From assembly GCA_018699075.1 (NCBI GenBank), contig JABIPV010000261.1:1-8617 (forward strand): a stretch of 8,617 nt of DNA, given 5' to 3'. Positions 1 through 6,845 of this stretch are shown here, in pieces. This DNA is from Kordiimonadaceae bacterium. Lineage in GTDB: Bacteria; Pseudomonadota; Alphaproteobacteria; Sphingomonadales; Emcibacteraceae. The translations under genes were made by a program, and so were the position numbers. How positions within the stretch are numbered: the first letter of the stretch is position 1; the number at the start of each line of letters is the position of its first letter. The notes beneath the pieces are model-generated. The model was not told the DNA's origin and ran no database searches. It worked only from the letters and a program-made list of their open reading frames with translations.

Positions 1-21
1 AACAATGAAGAATGGATTTAA
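1..21 (+). other. possible 3' tail of an upstream coding region (NNEEWI-stop)
   Basis: Frame 1 is open from the window edge and reads Asn-Asn-Glu-Glu-Trp-Ile followed by TAA at 19-21. This could be the last few codons of an upstream gene overlapping the ATG at position 5 by 17 nt, which would be a translationally coupled arrangement. Six codons cannot establish a gene. The competing reading is that frame 2, open to position 139, is the one that continues from upstream. The sequence left of the window would settle it. Confidence 0.25.
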
Positions 22-139
22 CAGAAGCATGTTTATGAAGGGCGTCGGCGCATCTGCTCTTGTAGGAACAGCGGCGACAACCCACAAAAACTTAACCAAG
101 GCCTTAAATAATATTGAAAAGACGATTGCCGCCATTTAA
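5..139 (+). CDS. 44-aa small ORF with degraded Tat-like signal; possibly a truncated or partial gene
   Basis: Frame 2 is open from the window edge; the first ATG is at 5 and TAA is at 137-139. Residues 7-24 read RSMFMKGVGASALVGTAA. This resembles a Tat signal (consensus S-R-R-x-F-L-K plus a mild hydrophobic stretch), except that the second arginine is serine (AGC, one base from CGC, AGA or AGG). The stretch after the signal is only about 20 residues (HKNLTKALNNIEKTIAAI), too short for a folded enzyme. Tat-type small subunits and orphan Tat-signal mini-proteins sit beside sugar dehydrogenase and oxidoreductase genes, so this may be a remnant of one; that is inference. It could instead be the C-terminus of a longer upstream protein. 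It converges on the esterase gene, leaving 9 bp between stop codons. No function can be assigned. Confidence 0.4.
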   Translation: MKNGFNRSMFMKGVGASALVGTAATTHKNLTKALNNIEKTIAAI

Positions 140-163
140 AATATTAATTTAATCTAATATTTT
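138..163. terminator. AT-only inverted repeat between convergent genes, possible bidirectional terminator
   Basis: AAAATATTA (138-146) and TAATATTTT (155-163) are a perfect 9-bp inverted repeat around an 8-nt loop. The repeat overlaps the TAA of the small plus-strand ORF, and its loop contains part of the TAA of the minus-strand esterase. The right arm ends in T's followed by CTTT, and the minus-strand copy also ends in TTTT. With no G:C pairs the stem is weak, so termination is only a suggestion. Its position, exactly where two convergent genes end, is the main support. Confidence 0.35.
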
Positions 164-1210
164 CTTTAATATTTCTATAAAAACATTACTTTGACGGCGC
201 ATCCCAAGATCATTTGGGTGGACGCCGTCAACTGTACCATCATGATCCGTGCCAAGCATGTTTGTGTTGGCAAGGAAATATAGATTTTCATCGCCTGAAT
301 CGGTAAGGTTTTTATATATTTTCCGAACAATATCGCCTTTTTCAGTCGGCAGGTTTTTATAGCTGGAATCTTCTGCTAATATTATTGGCGTACTCGGGTG
401 GCTAAGCCTTAGGCGTTTAATAAACGGCGCTACTCGGTTTGACACTTGATCAGGTGTCATATTCCATAAACAATCAAGAACATAAACGGCAGGGTCAAGT
501 TCAGCTAGTAATTCTGCTAATTCAATTTCCATTTTACCGTTACAAGAAAAACCAAGGTTAATCATGGTTGCGTCAATCTCTCGGGCAATAATTGATGTCC
601 CTGCCATACCGGGGCGCGATACTGTTCCGCCTTGTGTTATGGAGGTTCCGTAAAACACAATCTGCCTAGATGGTGTCGCCGTATTTGATAAAGTGGACCC
701 TTTAGGAATGCCGATTTTCATAAACTTTATGCCGTTATAGAGCGGTAAATATAGAACATATTCATCACTGCCGAAAACGTCGAACGAAGCTTCGTTTAAC
801 ATGCCATTCGGTCGACCATTTGCAACAAAGCGAAGCTTACCTTGATCATCGGTCGCGTAGAGATCAATTCCGCTTACGGCAGTTGCGGGCATATGTGGCA
901 AAGCCAATTGATTGTCTGTTAATTGCCACCGCACATTTATTGTTTTAGCATTGGTTTTAAAACGCACCAACATACCAGCAGTATCATGACCCAAATCCCA
1001 AACATCTTGGCGAACCATGTCTTTAGCTTTTGCTGGCAACCGGTCATAAGCGGCTTGTGTATCTTTCCATCCTTGTCCGACCACACCAATATCAAGAGCA
1101 TCATACCACAGAGTATCATCAACGATGGGATCAATTGATTGTGCGTAGCTTGTATTCAATGAAATAACGCATAGAAAAATCAACGCCTGAGTATATTTAA
1201 ATAATGCCAT
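149..1210 (-). CDS. exported SGNH/GDSL hydrolase (GxDLY N-terminal domain + Lipase_GDSL_3), probable carbohydrate esterase
   Basis: Predicted exported ester hydrolase of 353 aa. I chose the ATG at 1210: it begins an evident signal peptide (MALFKYTQALIFLCVISLNTSYA, cleavage near residue 23) and has AAGGAA about 10 nt upstream. A TTG at 1240 would only add ten polar residues ahead of it. Residues 114-118 (GIDLY) are the signature of the GxDLY N-terminal domain, which precedes Lipase_GDSL_3 catalytic domains. SGNH blocks follow in order: GTSITQGG with nucleophile Ser190, Gly220 and Asn224 in NLGFSCNG, DCLWNM at 246-251, and DGVHPND with Asp329 and His331 completing the triad. In this family such enzymes are often found in glycan-use loci, probably removing acyl groups. 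The divergent GH31 gene supports a carbohydrate role, but the substrate cannot be read from sequence. Confidence 0.9.
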   Translation of the reverse strand: MALFKYTQALIFLCVISLNTSYAQSIDPIVDDTLWYDALDIGVVGQGWKDTQAAYDRLPAKAKDMVRQDVWDLGHDTAGMLVRFKTNAKTINVRWQLTDNQLALPHMPATAVSGIDLYATDDQGKLRFVANGRPNGMLNEASFDVFGSDEYVLYLPLYNGIKFMKIGIPKGSTLSNTATPSRQIVFYGTSITQGGTVSRPGMAGTSIIAREIDATMINLGFSCNGKMEIELAELLAELDPAVYVLDCLWNMTPDQVSNRVAPFIKRLRLSHPSTPIILAEDSSYKNLPTEKGDIVRKIYKNLTDSGDENLYFLANTNMLGTDHDGTVDGVHPNDLGMRRQSNVFIEILKKILD

Positions 1211-1330
1211 AATGTCATGTTTCCTTAATGATATATCCAATTTATAGCTGAATAAGTATTTTTAATTTGATCCAATATTTAGAGCATACTATTATACACT
1301 CAAATCTCAAACAAATGATCGAAGGCCACA
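1211..1330. promoter_or_regulatory. divergent intergenic region between the SGNH esterase and GH31 genes
   Basis: This AT-rich 120-bp spacer separates the two divergent start codons and should hold both promoters. For the minus-strand esterase the visible elements are AAGGAA at 1221-1226 (ribosome binding site), a TATAAA (complement of 1241-1246) that could serve as a -10 with a very short leader, and a TATAAT (complement of 1291-1296) without a good -35. The hexamer TCCAAT occurs twice in direct orientation, at 1236-1241 and 1271-1276. No long palindrome of LacI or AraC operator type was recognised. Confidence 0.5.
1267..1295 (+). promoter_or_regulatory. candidate sigma70 promoter for the GH31 gene
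   Basis: TTGATC (1267-1272, 4/6 match to TTGACA) is followed by a 17-nt spacer and TATTAT (1290-1295, 5/6 match to TATAAT). This would start transcription near 1302 and give a leader of about 29 nt before the ATG at 1331. The GAAGG at 1321-1325 is the likely ribosome binding site, 5 nt before the start. The call rests on consensus match, spacing and position only. Confidence 0.4.
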
Positions 1331-3580
1331 ATGAAAAAAGTATTAACAAATCTATTTTTCTTAATAATAACAATTAGTTCTGCGAGTTCAGACGACAAAA
1401 ATTTAGATTTAGAAAATTATTGCACCGCAGTATCTGTCTTTGATGACACCCAAGTTTGCCTGTTTAATTCCACCATGTTTCGGGTACGGACGTCTACTTT
1501 AGAAGGTGAAAAATTTCCTGCTAAATATATGATCCCGTTCGCTGTTGGTAAAATTGAAAATTGGGATAAAGTTGAATACCAAAAAACTGATAAAGACGAT
1601 TTAATCACTATAAGCACTGATAAAATAAGCATCCAGTTTAAAAAGGACGGGAAGTCTTGGAGTGTATGGAATAAAGCAGATGAGACAAAAATTCATCCTT
1701 CCCAAGGTGTGGTTCATGGTCTGTTTAAAAATGGCTATAGTCTGTTTGATAGTGCCAGTGCTTTTAACGAAACCAACATCAACAGTCGCTATGCCCACAA
1801 TTTTTATAACCCTGAAACTAAAAATTATACGGATGTATATTTACCAGAAGATAAAATCTTCGATCAGTATTTTATTTTTGGCCCTGATTACCCCGCTTTA
1901 TTTAATCAAGTGAATGAACTGGTTGGCCCTGAACCTCTTTTGCCAAAAAAATCTTACGGTTTTTTCCAAACTCAACATCTTGCTTGTGATGGTACACAGG
2001 CAAAAATGATGGAAGTGGCCAAACAACTTCGGGAAAGAGGCATCCCCACAGATACTTTAATTCTTGATTTTGAATGGGGCGACGGCTGCGATAATGGTGA
2101 AGAAATTGTTTGGGGCACAAAAACTGATTGGGCAGAAGAATACAAAACGCCGCTTTCCCCAACGGATATGATCAAACAACTTAAAGACATGCATTATGAC
2201 GTGATGGTAATCCGTCACAATGCCCCTGGTTTTAAAAATCGCCCTCCTCAAGGATGGACAGAAGCCGTGATAGAAGAGGATAAATGGTGGGATGCTTATT
2301 TTGAACGCATGAAAGAAGGCATAACCGGCACATGGCAAGACACAAGACAGAATGATATCACCGACAGCATCATTTGGAACGGCACCCAAGAATATTTAGG
2401 TGATCAAAAACGCACCCTATTCATGGGCGCCCGTAAAATGATGTCGGTTAACCCGTGGGATTATCGTTTTAGTACCGTACCCGTAAATCAAATAATCGGC
2501 AGCCGCAGATATCCTTTTGATTGGACAGGCGACGCCACTTTTTCTTGGAACGAATTAAAGTTCCAAATTGAAGCCATCACCAATTCACATGGATCAATGA
2601 AAGCAATTAATTATATTTCAACCGATTCCGTTGGTGCCACATGGCAGATCCAAGCCCGGTGGAACCAATTCACGGATTTCACCACCATTAGCCGCTCTCA
2701 TCACCGCAAGCCATGGAACGGATCGTTTGATACGAAAAATTTTGAAAATACAATTAAGATCACTGACCGCGCGAACGTGACCATGAAAGAAGAGGTTGAG
2801 GTCATAGAAGACTCCGACCAAACAGCAGAAGATAGTATCCGCATCCACCGCAAAATCCGTTATCAAATGCTGCCCTATATATATTCACATTCGATCGAAA
2901 ATTATTTAACTGGTATGCCAATGCTACGACCAATGATACTGGCATACCCAGATGATTATTTTAATAACGCCAACAACTGGCCATATCAATATATGTTCGG
3001 CAGTGAAATACTGGTCGCACCTGTTTACGGCGATTTTAATACCATGGAAATTTACTTGCCAAAAGGCAGCGATTGGATTGATTACTGGAACCATGATGTC
3101 TATCCAGGTGAAGGCGTCATCACATACGACACTGGCGATATTAATAAGTTGCCATTATTCATCAAAGCAGGTGCCATCATACCAAATCGTCAGGATATGA
3201 ACTGGATTGATACCGAAGTGAAAGATCAGATCACCTTTGACATTTTCCCAGCCAAAACATCATCTTTTGACTACTTGGAAGATGACAATGTCACATTGGC
3301 CTATCAAAACCAAATGATTGCGAAAACCACCTTAAATGTTAGCACAGACGACGCTGGCACCATCACCATAGATATATCCCCGATATCAGGATCATTCAAT
3401 GGCATGCCCGAAAGCCGCGATTATGGATTTAAGATTAATTTGGTCTACGACAAACCCAAAAGCATTCGCCTAAATGGCAAAATGCTTAATGATTGGCAAT
3501 ATAACGAGACAACTAATCAGGTCACTCTAAAGGAAAAAATTATTCTTTCCAGTGGAGCAACCTTCGTTATTGAGGGCTAA
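1331..3580 (+). CDS. exported GH31-family alpha-glycosidase (TIM-barrel glycoside hydrolase)
   Basis: 749-aa retaining alpha-glycosidase of family GH31, probably periplasmic. A signal peptide (MKKVLTNLFFLIITISSA) precedes an N-terminal beta-sandwich (about 25-200). The TIM barrel (about 205-540) shows LILDFEWG (243-250), GTWQDTRQND (333-342) with candidate nucleophile Asp337, and RRYPFDWTGD (392-401) with candidate acid/base Asp401. It continues with YISTDSVG (428-435), ISRSHHRKPW (453-462) and RYQMLPYIYSHS (510-521). The C-terminal sandwich includes MFGSEILVAPV (555-565) and PLFIKAGAIIP (608-618), and a last domain (about 640-749) resembles the DUF5110-type distal module. The nucleophile segment lacks the acidic residue that usually follows shortly in DMNEP- or DFGE-type GH31 enzymes, so the glucosidase or xylosidase subgroup is not assigned. 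It is divergent from an esterase, suggesting joint action on an acylated glycan. Its stop codon abuts the next gene's stop. Confidence 0.93.
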   Translation: MKKVLTNLFFLIITISSASSDDKNLDLENYCTAVSVFDDTQVCLFNSTMFRVRTSTLEGEKFPAKYMIPFAVGKIENWDKVEYQKTDKDDLITISTDKISIQFKKDGKSWSVWNKADETKIHPSQGVVHGLFKNGYSLFDSASAFNETNINSRYAHNFYNPETKNYTDVYLPEDKIFDQYFIFGPDYPALFNQVNELVGPEPLLPKKSYGFFQTQHLACDGTQAKMMEVAKQLRERGIPTDTLILDFEWGDGCDNGEEIVWGTKTDWAEEYKTPLSPTDMIKQLKDMHYDVMVIRHNAPGFKNRPPQGWTEAVIEEDKWWDAYFERMKEGITGTWQDTRQNDITDSIIWNGTQEYLGDQKRTLFMGARKMMSVNPWDYRFSTVPVNQIIGSRRYPFDWTGDATFSWNELKFQIEAITNSHGSMKAINYISTDSVGATWQIQARWNQFTDFTTISRSHHRKPWNGSFDTKNFENTIKITDRANVTMKEEVEVIEDSDQTAEDSIRIHRKIRYQMLPYIYSHSIENYLTGMPMLRPMILAYPDDYFNNANNWPYQYMFGSEILVAPVYGDFNTMEIYLPKGSDWIDYWNHDVYPGEGVITYDTGDINKLPLFIKAGAIIPNRQDMNWIDTEVKDQITFDIFPAKTSSFDYLEDDNVTLAYQNQMIAKTTLNVSTDDAGTITIDISPISGSFNGMPESRDYGFKINLVYDKPKSIRLNGKMLNDWQYNETTNQVTLKEKIILSSGATFVIEG

Positions 3581-3588
3581 TTAATTAG
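3577..3588. other. 12-bp perfect palindrome holding both convergent stop codons; stops in all six frames
   Basis: CTAATTAATTAG is its own reverse complement. On the plus strand it contains TAA at 3578, TAA at 3582 and TAG at 3586, one in each frame; by symmetry the same holds on the minus strand. The GH31 gene ends at 3580 and the minus-strand hydrolase ends at 3581, so no base lies between the two genes. No stem plus T-run of the intrinsic-terminator type is visible here, and transcripts from either side must run into the opposing gene unless stopped by another mechanism. Confidence 0.7.
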
Positions 3589-5458
3589 GTATCCGTCCAA
3601 TCGTCACACTTGATGGATACTCGTTTGATCTATGAATATTGTGTGTCGCTTTGATATAATCTTCATCTTTGGCTTCATAAATATTCATAAATTGTTGCGG
3701 GTTTCTATCGGCAAGTGGGAACCATGAGCTTTGAATTTGGATCATGACACGGTGGCCCTGTTTAAACGTATGAGAAATACCGGGCATGGTGAAGTTAACA
3801 TTTGTCACCTCGCCCGCATTAAAGGCTTCCGGTTTATCAAATCCATTACGGTATTTTCCACGGAATATGTCACCACGAACCATCATTTGATAGCCTTTCA
3901 TGGGCACGTCCATATACTTATCATCATGTTCCGGGAAATCATCCGGAAATACATCAATCACTTTAACTACGAAATCCGCATCTGTGCCCGTTGTTGATAC
4001 AAACAGATCAGCAATCACAGGTCCTGTTAAGACCATATCTTCCTTAAGAACATCAGTTTGATAAACCATCACATCTGGGCGATTACCTACAAACCGTTGG
4101 TCTTCGACCATATATTCACGGCTTCGTGTGTTTCTTATGTGACGTGTGTATGGCACAGGGTTTGCAGGATCGCTTACATAGTCATCAGAACCACCGCCAG
4201 CTGGCTTATTACTTGTTAAGCCTCCATTGTCCTGTAAATAGAACGTATAGGGCTTAGCTTCCTCTGGTGGCCACTGATCATGCTCTCGCCATTCATTCTC
4301 ACCACTATAAAAAGCCAGCACTTCGGGAAGCTCTGCGTCGCCCTCGTCTTTTAAATATTGTTTGAAGAATTTAAGGTCGATATTTTCTTTGTAATAAGTC
4401 GATGTCTTAACATCAAACGGTGCATTTCCAAGATGATCACCGTCCGAACGCACCCAACCACCATGGAACCATGGCCCACGGACGAGGGTATTGGTCGCAC
4501 GCGGGTTCTTTTCTTCTATCGATTTATAAATGGTGGTACCGCCGTAACTGTCTTCGGCGTCAAATGATCCTATAACCGTCATCACATTGGCGGTGATGTT
4601 ATTTAAATGTGGTGCAATAGCGCGGCTTTTCCAATAGTCATTATAATCACTATTGGCCATTAAATCGTTCCAAAACGGGCTTTTGCCGAAAAAATACTTA
4701 TCATTGACATTATGAAGTGCGCCAAGTTCTAGGAAAAAGCGGTAGCTGTCTTCATGTGGAAATTCAAAAGCATCTCGTCTTCTTTCCATAGTTGGGTTTT
4801 TGGGGCCACTATCAAAGCCACGGAAAAACCGGAATGCATCAAGCATAAAAAATGCACCATTATGATGGAAATCGTCACCAATATAAATATCGCCCATTGG
4901 CGCTTGTGGCGATGCGGCTTTTATCGCAGGGTGCGTATCAATAATACTGGCAGCCGAATAAAACCCTGGATAAGAAATACCAAAAATACCTACCTTACCA
5001 TTATGATTTTCAACATTTTCCAGTAGCCATTCAACTGTATCATAGGTATCCGAACTTTCATCATTTTCAGTACCGGTTTTATTATCGTTATGCGGTGTCA
5101 TCACGCGGTGATCACCTTCTGACATATTTTTTCCGCGGACATCCTGATAAACGAAAATAAAGCCATCTTTTGCAAAACGGTTATCACCACCGTTTGGTCC
5201 CAAATAATTAGGATAATTATTTACCCCGTACGGGCGAAGCGAATAAGGTGTTCTTTTTAACAGTATAGGATATTCTATGCTGCCATCTTTCGGCGTATAA
5301 ACCGATGTAAAAAGCCTAACCCCATCACGCATGGTAATATAATATTCATGCTTTGTGTAATTGGCTTTTAAATCATAATCACCATCTGAAGCACTTGCAC
5401 TAAACGTGCCTAAGATAAGGATTGATAAAGATATAAAAAGTAGTGATATTTTTTGCAT
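3581..5458 (-). CDS. exported CocE/NonD-type serine hydrolase, alpha-amino-acid ester hydrolase-like (X-Pro dipeptidyl-peptidase S15 superfamily)
   Basis: 625-aa periplasmic hydrolase of esters or amides. I chose the ATG at 5458: AGGA lies 7 nt upstream, whereas the in-frame ATG at 5464 has AGGA almost touching it. A signal peptide (MQKISLLFISLSILILGTFSASA) is followed by an S15 alpha/beta-hydrolase domain (about 35-370) and a C-terminal jelly-roll CocE/NonD domain (about 380-620). The triad is Ser162 in GISYPG, Asp300 in SFDAED and His332 in GPWFHGGW. Asp196 in GDDFHHNGAF, Glu302 and Asp303 match the carboxylate cluster that binds the substrate alpha-amino group in Xanthomonas and Acetobacter alpha-amino-acid ester hydrolases. 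The Ser-to-Asp offset of 34 and the D-x-E-D pattern agree with those enzymes as I recall them. The symporter gene just upstream probably shares its transcript. The natural substrate is unknown; dipeptides, amino acid esters or acylated amino acids are possible. Confidence 0.92.
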   Translation of the reverse strand: MQKISLLFISLSILILGTFSASASDGDYDLKANYTKHEYYITMRDGVRLFTSVYTPKDGSIEYPILLKRTPYSLRPYGVNNYPNYLGPNGGDNRFAKDGFIFVYQDVRGKNMSEGDHRVMTPHNDNKTGTENDESSDTYDTVEWLLENVENHNGKVGIFGISYPGFYSAASIIDTHPAIKAASPQAPMGDIYIGDDFHHNGAFFMLDAFRFFRGFDSGPKNPTMERRRDAFEFPHEDSYRFFLELGALHNVNDKYFFGKSPFWNDLMANSDYNDYWKSRAIAPHLNNITANVMTVIGSFDAEDSYGGTTIYKSIEEKNPRATNTLVRGPWFHGGWVRSDGDHLGNAPFDVKTSTYYKENIDLKFFKQYLKDEGDAELPEVLAFYSGENEWREHDQWPPEEAKPYTFYLQDNGGLTSNKPAGGGSDDYVSDPANPVPYTRHIRNTRSREYMVEDQRFVGNRPDVMVYQTDVLKEDMVLTGPVIADLFVSTTGTDADFVVKVIDVFPDDFPEHDDKYMDVPMKGYQMMVRGDIFRGKYRNGFDKPEAFNAGEVTNVNFTMPGISHTFKQGHRVMIQIQSSWFPLADRNPQQFMNIYEAKDEDYIKATHNIHRSNEYPSSVTIGRIPN

Positions 5459-5465
5459 AACCATT

Positions 5466-5469
5466 TCCT
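5466..5469 (-). promoter_or_regulatory. ribosome binding site of the hydrolase gene (AGGA), start-deciding
   Basis: The minus strand reads AGGA seven nt before the ATG at 5458 and only one nt before the ATG at 5464. The spacing favours the inner ATG. The site lies within the 13-bp gap behind the symporter stop codon, which supports co-transcription and re-initiation from the upstream gene. Confidence 0.55.
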
Positions 5470-5471
5470 AT

Positions 5472-6716
5472 TTAAATATTTGGATCTCTTCTAAATTCGT
5501 CCAGATCAATTTCGCCTTCCCATTTGGCAACGGCCGTACAAACGGCAAGGTCACCTGTGACATTAACTGTTGTCCGCACCATATCCAGCGGTCTATCGAA
5601 TGGCAGTAAGAAACCAACCACAAGGGCCGTTTGGTCTGCTGAAATGCCCATTACACCAAGCACACCTGCAAGTAAGAAAAGGCTGGCAGATGGTACTGCG
5701 GCGGTTCCGATTGATGCGATCGTCGTTGTAAGGGCGATAAGCCCATAATCAGCTAAACTTAGGTCAATACCAAAGGACTGCGCCGTAAATACAGCAACCG
5801 TTCCTACATATATGGCCGTACCATCCATGTTTATGGTTGCCCCTAGCGGAATAACAGATGAAGCTACTGTCGATTTAATACCAAGATTATCTTCGGCAAC
5901 AGCAATAGATACCGGCATGGTGGCACTGCTTGATGATGTTGAAAACGCCACAAGCTGCGCATCAATTATATCTTTAAAGAAGCGAACAGCGGGAAGTTTC
6001 AAAACAACCTGGATTAAGGTGCCGTGCATGACAATTACATGTAACAAACAACCCGCGATGATCGTTCCTGCTAGTGGCAAGACATCAAGCAATGCGGATG
6101 CCCCTTTTGTTCCGGCTACAGCCGCGATTAACGCAAAAACACCAAATGGAGCAACTTCCATAATTAAATGGGTGATTTTTAAAACAACTTCGGAAGCACT
6201 ATCCATAAGATTTGCCATCGGCTTGGCCTTTTCACCCGCAAGCATAATTCCTATACCGAATATAAGGGCAAAGAAAATAACCGCGAGAATATCGCCCTCT
6301 GCAAGTGCAGCTACGGGATTGGCAGGAATAATATTCATCATCCGCTCGCCAAGCGGTATTGCAGCCTCCAATGTTTGTGGCTCACCGCCCATAATTGAAA
6401 CGCCAACACCCGGTTGAAATATTGCAGCAAGAATTAAGCCGATCGTGATCGCAACAGCGGTTGTCCCTAAATATAGTCCCATTGTTTTAATACCGATGGA
6501 ACCCAATTTTTTAGGACTTCCCATGGCCACAACCCCGGAAACCAATGTCACGAAAATAAGAGGAACAACGATCATTCTGATTAGTTTAATAAATACATCA
6601 CCGATCCATTTGATGTTTGCCGCACTTTCACCCATTATTGAGCCAACAATTACACCAAGGACGAGCGCAATAACGATCCGCTTCCAAAGCTTCATTTCAA
6701 ACCACATTTTTACCAT
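5472..6716 (-). CDS. dicarboxylate/amino acid:cation symporter (DAACS/SDF family, GltP-like)
   Basis: 414-aa inner-membrane secondary transporter that couples uptake of an acidic amino acid or C4-dicarboxylate to sodium or proton entry. The fold is visible as hydrophobic helices at about 12-30, 44-65, 78-101, 143-163, 178-201 and 212-236. Next come the HP1 serine-rich loop STSSSSATMP (259-268), the TM7 motif NMDGT (296-300), the HP2 tip GTAAVPS (337-343) and TM8 DRPLDMVRTTVNVTGD (374-389). Asp374, Asp378, Arg381, Thr382, Asn385 and Asp389 align with GltPh D390, D394, R397, T398, N401 and D405. The retained arginine argues for a substrate with a side-chain or second carboxylate rather than a neutral amino acid. 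GAGGGAG lies about 10 nt before the ATG at 6716. It is the first gene of the unit with the exported hydrolase. Choice between Glu/Asp and succinate/malate is not resolvable here. Confidence 0.95.
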   Translation of the reverse strand: MVKMWFEMKLWKRIVIALVLGVIVGSIMGESAANIKWIGDVFIKLIRMIVVPLIFVTLVSGVVAMGSPKKLGSIGIKTMGLYLGTTAVAITIGLILAAIFQPGVGVSIMGGEPQTLEAAIPLGERMMNIIPANPVAALAEGDILAVIFFALIFGIGIMLAGEKAKPMANLMDSASEVVLKITHLIMEVAPFGVFALIAAVAGTKGASALLDVLPLAGTIIAGCLLHVIVMHGTLIQVVLKLPAVRFFKDIIDAQLVAFSTSSSSATMPVSIAVAEDNLGIKSTVASSVIPLGATINMDGTAIYVGTVAVFTAQSFGIDLSLADYGLIALTTTIASIGTAAVPSASLFLLAGVLGVMGISADQTALVVGFLLPFDRPLDMVRTTVNVTGDLAVCTAVAKWEGEIDLDEFRRDPNI

Positions 6717-6770
6717 ACTGATGGTGCTCCCTCTTTTAATTTTTTTATTTATTTGGTCAATTCTTAGTAA

Positions 6771-6800
6771 ATTATTGAGTAAAAATACTCATCCCTGCAA
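6771..6800 (-). promoter_or_regulatory. candidate sigma70 promoter for the symporter-hydrolase unit
   Basis: On the minus strand TTGCAG (complement of 6795-6800) is followed by 18 nt and AATAAT (complement of 6771-6776, 5/6 match to TATAAT). Transcription would begin near 6764 and give a leader of about 48 nt. A 16-bp palindrome fills most of the spacer. Support is consensus match, spacing and position only. Confidence 0.35.
6776..6791. promoter_or_regulatory. 16-bp palindrome TGAGTA-AAAA-TACTCA, candidate operator
   Basis: Perfect 6-bp arms flank a 4-nt A-tract. It lies between the predicted -35 and -10 of the symporter promoter, where a bound repressor would block RNA polymerase. The binding protein is unknown, and no regulator gene is in the window. 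Confidence 0.35.
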
Positions 6801-6817
6801 AAGACCTTAAATTATTG

Positions 6818-6845
6818 TTGGCACTTTTGCATCATCTTTTGTAAA
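6818..6845 (+). promoter_or_regulatory. candidate promoter for trpGDC
   Basis: TTGGCA (6818-6823, 5/6 match) is followed by 16 nt and TGTAAA (6840-6845, 4/6 match). Transcription would start near 6852, leaving about 28 nt before the trpG ATG. The -10 overlaps a 14-bp inverted repeat, TCTTTT-GT-AAAAGA, at 6835-6848 that could be an operator half-site pair or chance in AT-rich DNA. Confidence 0.33.

Noticed and set aside
1211..1240. TTG-initiated N-terminal extension of the SGNH hydrolase
   Set aside because: The ten extra residues are polar and would precede a well-formed signal peptide. The AAGGAA site falls inside the extension at correct distance for the ATG at 1210.
2057..2389. 110-codon minus-strand frame inside the GH31 gene
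   Set aside because: It is fully antisense to the conserved catalytic barrel region and its Cys/Phe-rich composition looks random.
5812..6417. 201-codon plus-strand reading frame antisense to the symporter gene
   Set aside because: It lies wholly inside a clear transporter gene, and its Ser/Thr/Ile/Ala/Pro-rich composition is what the complement of membrane-helix codons gives. It shows no recognisable domain.
6445..6810. 121-codon plus-strand frame antisense to the symporter 5' end and reaching into the intergenic region
   Set aside because: Most of it is antisense to the transporter N-terminus and it has no credible ribosome binding site. The internal ATG at 6721 gives a 29-residue hydrophobic peptide that also lacks one.
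6721..6810. possible trp leader peptide upstream of trpG
   Set aside because: It contains a single Trp codon, not a tandem pair, has no ribosome binding site, ends 70 nt before trpG and is not followed by competing hairpins.
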